DNA of 64,000 nt from Rikenellaceae bacterium (GTDB lineage Bacteria; Bacteroidota; Bacteroidia; Bacteroidales; Rikenellaceae), in the NCBI GenBank assembly GCA_015059715.1, contig SUZV01000013.1, positions 28,104 through 92,103 of the forward strand, written 5' to 3'. The first letter of the stretch is position 1; every line of letters starts with the position of its first letter. A program made the position numbers and the translations under genes. Below are positions 60,724 to 64,000 of the stretch, in pieces. A model generated the notes under the pieces. It searched no databases and had not been told where the DNA came from. It saw nothing but the letters and a program-made list of their open reading frames with translations.

Positions 60724-62964
60724 ATGCGCATAGCTAAATATATCTTTGTGGTGGTGGTCATCGTTGCAGCGATGGCCATTACTGCTACGTTGGCACTATC
60801 CTCAGAGCGTGAGGAGGCTGTTTCGAGTGTGCAATATGGTGTTGTCGAGGATGTGAGTGTTGCAATGCCTGCTCTCGTACCTCAGCCGCGCAGTATCGAG
60901 CTAACAAACGGAGTGTGCCGTATAGATAGCGGTGCTAAGCTTGCATATAGCGATGAGCGGTTGCGCCCTGTGGCAGAATATCTTGCCAGTCATCTACGCC
61001 TTGAGGTGTCGAGTGACGAGGGCGCTGTGGTGCTTAGCTTGGATGATTCGATGCAGAGCGAGGAGTATCGTATCGTTGTTGGAGATGGGGTAAGTGTTGT
61101 CGGTGGCGACTATGGTGGCCTATTTAATGGTGTTACCACACTGCTCCAGCTCCTGCCCGAGGAGGTATATGGTCGTGTGCCGAGTTACCCTGTAGAGCTG
61201 CCCTGTTGTAAAATTTCGGACTCTCCGCGCTGGCGTTATCGCGGATTTATGCTCGACGTATGTCGCACATGGATAGATAAGGAGGCGGTGATGGCGTTTA
61301 TCGACATTTTAGCCTACCATAAGATAAATACCCTGCGCCTGCACCTTACCGATGACGAGGCGTGGCGCATCGAGATAAAGTCCCATCCCGAGCTTGCTCT
61401 GCAGGGAGGCTTTCGCGGTGGCGACAGCCCTATATGGCCTCGCTATGGCAAGTGGAACGAGAGGTGGGGTGGATACTACACGCAGGAGGATATGCTCCAG
61501 ATTATTGACTATGCCCAGCAGCGTAACATCACCATAATTCCCGAGATAGACCTTCCAGGGCATAGCCTCTGCATGGCTACGCTCCACCCTGAGGTGTTGT
61601 GTGACTACGTGCCTAACACCTCGCGTGCCTTTGGCTACGATACTCGCTCGGCACTCTGTCCCGCGCGAGAGGAGAACTACACTCTTATCGACGACATCCT
61701 TGGGGAGGTGTGCGAGCTCTTCCCCTCGGAGTATATACATATCGGTGGTGATGAGGTGGATATGGCGCAGTGGCAGAGGTGTCCACGATGTAGTGCGTTG
61801 ATGCGTGAGCATAATATGGAGTCTACGGAGGCTCTACACCACTACTTTGTGTCGCGTGTAACCGATATCGTTGCGCGATATGGTAAGCGTGTGGCGGTGT
61901 GGAACGAGGCTACGGATGGTGGTCCTCTCGCTGATGGTACACGTGTGTATGGCTGGGAGGGGGTTAAGGAGTCGCGCCGAGCAGCACAGCAGGGCTATAG
62001 CACTATAGTTATGCCTGGGCAGTACTTCTACTTCGATATGAAGCAGAGTCCGCGAGAGCCTGGCCACGACTGGGCGGCTATATTTGACTGGAGCAAGGTG
62101 TATGGCTTCTCGCCCTACGGTGTAGGCTTCACGGCCGAGGAGTGTGAAAATATATATGGCTTGGAGGCCTCGTTCTTTAGTGAGTTGTACGCCTCGCATA
62201 ATCCCGAGAGTGCCGAATATCTGCACTATCAGACCTTTCCGCGTATGGTCGCCTTTGCCGAGATAGCTTGGGTCAATACGGATGAGCGCGATGCGGAGAG
62301 CTTCTATGAGCGCATGGTGGCACATTACGACCGCTTGGATGCTATGGGCGTAGCTTATAGGCTTATGCCGCCTAAGGTCGAGTGGGTCGATGGTCGGTTG
62401 AGTGCTTCAACTACAGATGGAGCTAAGCTGTATTATTGCATTGATGGAGAGGATATTGAGAGGGTATATGATGGAGCTATATCTACCTCTAAGCCTGCGC
62501 TATACTCCTTTATCTCGCACAGGGGAAGAGCCTTCTCGCCTGAGGCGGCCGTCGAGGCACACTTTAGAACTATAACCCCTAAGTTTGATATATCGTCGTC
62601 TATGCCCGAGAGCGAGAGGTTTACCTTTGACAAGGCCGAGGGTTATGGCCGCATAGCTCGCACTGCGCGTGCTGCGGATGTGGGTGACTGGGTGATGTTC
62701 TCCTTCGATGCGCCTGTGGAGTGTCGTCGTATGAGGGTGGCAACGGGTAACTTCCAGCTGCCACGCTACACCTTCGAGAATGGATATGTCGAGATTAGCT
62801 ACGATGGCCTGCACTTCGAGCGTGTGGGCGATATAGAGTGTGGCGGCTTGGTCATAGAGGCACCAGAGCGAGGTGTTAAGTGTGTGAGGATAACATCTAC
62901 ATCGCGTGGTAATGGCGCAGAGTGGGTGTCGATACAGCCTCCTACGATATGGCCAAAGTTATAA
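60724..62964 (+). CDS. Glycoside hydrolase family 20 beta-N-acetylhexosaminidase
   Basis: 746 residues. A hydrophobic N-terminal segment (signal or anchor) precedes a GH20b N-terminal domain. The catalytic barrel includes LHLTDDEAWRIEI and HIGGDEVDM, where Asp343-Glu344 are the catalytic pair. A C-terminal part (about 560-746) contains a chitobiase-like and a discoidin-like sandwich (RMRVATGNFQLPRYTFENG). It removes terminal GlcNAc/GalNAc, fitting mucin or host glycan use. The stop at 62962-62964 abuts the msrA stop with no gap. Confidence 0.95.
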   Translation: MRIAKYIFVVVVIVAAMAITATLALSSEREEAVSSVQYGVVEDVSVAMPALVPQPRSIELTNGVCRIDSGAKLAYSDERLRPVAEYLASHLRLEVSSDEGAVVLSLDDSMQSEEYRIVVGDGVSVVGGDYGGLFNGVTTLLQLLPEEVYGRVPSYPVELPCCKISDSPRWRYRGFMLDVCRTWIDKEAVMAFIDILAYHKINTLRLHLTDDEAWRIEIKSHPELALQGGFRGGDSPIWPRYGKWNERWGGYYTQEDMLQIIDYAQQRNITIIPEIDLPGHSLCMATLHPEVLCDYVPNTSRAFGYDTRSALCPAREENYTLIDDILGEVCELFPSEYIHIGGDEVDMAQWQRCPRCSALMREHNMESTEALHHYFVSRVTDIVARYGKRVAVWNEATDGGPLADGTRVYGWEGVKESRRAAQQGYSTIVMPGQYFYFDMKQSPREPGHDWAAIFDWSKVYGFSPYGVGFTAEECENIYGLEASFFSELYASHNPESAEYLHYQTFPRMVAFAEIAWVNTDERDAESFYERMVAHYDRLDAMGVAYRLMPPKVEWVDGRLSASTTDGAKLYYCIDGEDIERVYDGAISTSKPALYSFISHRGRAFSPEAAVEAHFRTITPKFDISSSMPESERFTFDKAEGYGRIARTARAADVGDWVMFSFDAPVECRRMRVATGNFQLPRYTFENGYVEISYDGLHFERVGDIECGGLVIEAPERGVKCVRITSTSRGNGAEWVSIQPPTIWPKL

Positions 62965-63474
62965 CTACTCGTTGTTAGCCTCGCGTGCCATAATCATCAG
63001 TGCGTAGGGTATATGGCAGTAGCCTTCGGGGTTCTTATCTAAGTAGTCTTGGTGGTAGTCCTCGGCAGGGTAGAAGTTCTTGAGTGGCTCTACCTCGACG
63101 GCAAGGGGCTCGCCTACGAAGCGTTCTATGTGGCCATAAACCTCCGTTATAAGGTGCAGGTCATCTGCTGCGGTGTAGTATATGCCAGTGCGGTAGCGTG
63201 TGCCAAAGTCGCCACCCTGGTGATTTAGTGCCGTAGGGTCTATAGAGCGAAAGTATAGCTCAAGGAGTAGTCTAAGGTCTACAACCTCGGGGTCGTAGAC
63301 TAACTTTACGGTTTCGGCATAGCCTGTAGCATCGGTATATACCTCCTCGTATGTAGGCGATAGGGTGTTGCCATTGGCATATCCAGCTTCGCTTGAGATG
63401 ACACCCCTAACCTGCTTGAAATAGTGTTGTGTGCCCCAGAAACAGCCTCCTGCAAAGTATATCTCTTTAGTCAT
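62965..63474 (-). CDS. msrA: Peptide methionine-S-sulfoxide reductase MsrA
   Basis: 169 residues. The catalytic Cys11 is in FAGGCFWGTQHYFKQ; GYANG and LNHQGGDFGTRYRTGIYY are family blocks. It reduces methionine-S-sulfoxide, repairing oxidised proteins. No MsrB domain is fused. It is convergent with the GH20 gene, the two stops touching, and 34 bases downstream of the YgbA-like gene on the minus strand. Confidence 0.96.
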   Translation of the reverse strand: MTKEIYFAGGCFWGTQHYFKQVRGVISSEAGYANGNTLSPTYEEVYTDATGYAETVKLVYDPEVVDLRLLLELYFRSIDPTALNHQGGDFGTRYRTGIYYTAADDLHLITEVYGHIERFVGEPLAVEVEPLKNFYPAEDYHQDYLDKNPEGYCHIPYALMIMAREANNE

Positions 63475-63508
63475 ATTCTAATCGTGTGGTTTTCTATGTA
63501 TAGTGGTG

Positions 63509-63805
63509 TTATAGGCCGAGCAGATGGCGTATGGCGGCTATTGGGTCGTAGAGAATCATGCGAGGTCCTGCCCAGCGCATTATAGCGCGTATCTTATCGC
63601 GCATATCGGGCCTATAGCAGTGTATCTTGCATCGTTTGCAGGCGGGCTTTGCGTCGCCAAACTTGCACCCATCGAGCCTGCGGTGGGCATAGCTCTCCAA
63701 GGCGCGGTACTCCTCTGTTAGGCTCTCCATGCCAAGCCTACGTTGGCAGTAGAGTCTAATCATACGACTGACAACCCTCTTCTCGCTATCTATCCTACGC
63801 CCCAT
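63509..63805 (-). CDS. YgbA-like 'nitrous oxide-stimulated promoter' family protein
   Basis: 98 residues. Family features are KRVVSRMIRLYCQRR at the start, the cysteines of CKFGDAKPACKRCKIHCY, and YRPDMRDKIRAIMRWAGPRMILYDPIAAIRHL. The name comes from induction by nitric or nitrous oxide in enterobacteria, where YgbA has been tied to recovery from nitrosative stress; a metal or Fe-S role fits the cysteines. A minus-strand -7 box lies at 63823-63830. Confidence 0.88.
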   Translation of the reverse strand: MGRRIDSEKRVVSRMIRLYCQRRLGMESLTEEYRALESYAHRRLDGCKFGDAKPACKRCKIHCYRPDMRDKIRAIMRWAGPRMILYDPIAAIRHLLGL

Positions 63806-63822
63806 AACTCTTTAAATTCGAA

Positions 63823-63830
63823 CAAATATA
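63823..63830 (-). promoter_or_regulatory. -7 element of the YgbA-like gene
   Basis: TATATTTG on the minus strand, 17 bases before the ATG at 63805. Probably also transcribes msrA. Confidence 0.6.
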
Positions 63831-63856
63831 CAAAATAATATTTAATTGCACAAATA

Positions 63857-63887
63857 TTGTCTGTGGCAAAAAAAATGATTATTTTTG
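63857..63887 (+). promoter_or_regulatory. Promoter pointing out of the right edge
   Basis: TATTTTTG (63880-63887) with TTG (63857-63859) 20 bases upstream. It would transcribe the start of an unknown unit. The only frame seen is a 24-codon ORF at 63923-63997 (start MRKVQERG), which I do not call a gene. Confidence 0.5.
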
Positions 63888-64000
63888 GAATAATCTCATA
63901 ATCCGCTAAGAATAAAAAGTTTATGCGGAAAGTTCAAGAACGAGGTAATGAGTTGGCAACTGTTCTGATTTCTACATACTTGCATGATTTGCATTGATGT

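Noticed and set aside
63923..63997. 24-codon ORF behind a promoter at the right edge
   Set aside because: Too short to support without homology; it may be a leader peptide or chance. The sequence ends before the downstream unit can be seen.

Overview
The window comes from a member of the Bacteroidales, most likely Rikenellaceae (Alistipes-like). Many genes are preceded by the Bacteroidetes sigma -7 element TAnnTTTG, and Shine-Dalgarno sequences are mostly absent. The gene content and order are also typical of this phylum: bamD-rpoZ-coaBC-recN, LptE-TPR-SecG, ATP-independent PPDK, DUF4294, DUF3109, GH97 and GH20. The genus is an inference; no rRNA is present.

Region 1 (1-15.7 kb) starts with the tail of a fumarate reductase iron-sulfur gene. 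A compact secondary-metabolite locus follows: a 2435-residue NRPS (C-A-T-C-A-T-reductase) and a MATE exporter on the plus strand, and a convergent minus-strand run of GH97 alpha-glucosidase, a secreted protein, a SpoIIE-type phosphatase, an RsbW-like kinase, a STAS anti-anti-sigma-like protein and an Sfp-type phosphopantetheinyl transferase. The PPTase that would activate the NRPS is therefore apparently co-transcribed with a partner-switching signalling module. The NRPS predicts a (possibly N-acylated) dipeptide aldehyde or its cyclised imine/pyrazinone.

Region 2 (15.5-25.8 kb) is mainly housekeeping: tRNA-Gln, an AraC regulator, a candidate small hairpin RNA, a FlK-like thioesterase, DUF4294, dnaG, smpB, tsaB, recN, coaBC, rpoZ and bamD. 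Three successive genes (DUF4294, dnaG, smpB) have promoters so close to the start codon that their mRNAs should be leaderless or nearly so.

Region 3 (25.9-31 kb) is an accessory island between bamD and the rpsF-rpsR-rplI operon. It carries a four-helix-bundle (S23/IVS-like) gene set between two arrays of an unusual repeat whose hairpin stems vary in sequence but stay complementary while the flanking linkers are constant, plus a large modular surface lipoprotein. Related repeat copies occur at 30.8, 36.6 and 51.0 kb. I consider this repeat family and its association with the four-helix-bundle gene the best candidate for something undescribed. A second dispersed element of about 100 bp, carrying promoter boxes, occurs at 17.4, 36.5 and 53.0 kb.

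Region 4 (31-64 kb) is largely core: ribosomal proteins, TspO, SecG, LptE, a sigma54 activator, an HU-domain membrane protein, PPDK, MnmA, FolE, RimM/S16, Hsp20, TrkA, a deoxynucleoside kinase, an rRNA methylase, MerR, Nif3, a zinc-ribbon coiled-coil protein, PanD/PanC, a HsdR-N-like protein, a zinc-uptake ZnuA/ZnuC pair without permease, FprA flavoprotein, YicC, Gmk, a NadD-TPR fusion, DUF3109, an M23-LysM peptidase, GH20 hexosaminidase, MsrA and a YgbA-like protein. A MITE-like element lies at 49.0-49.2 kb.
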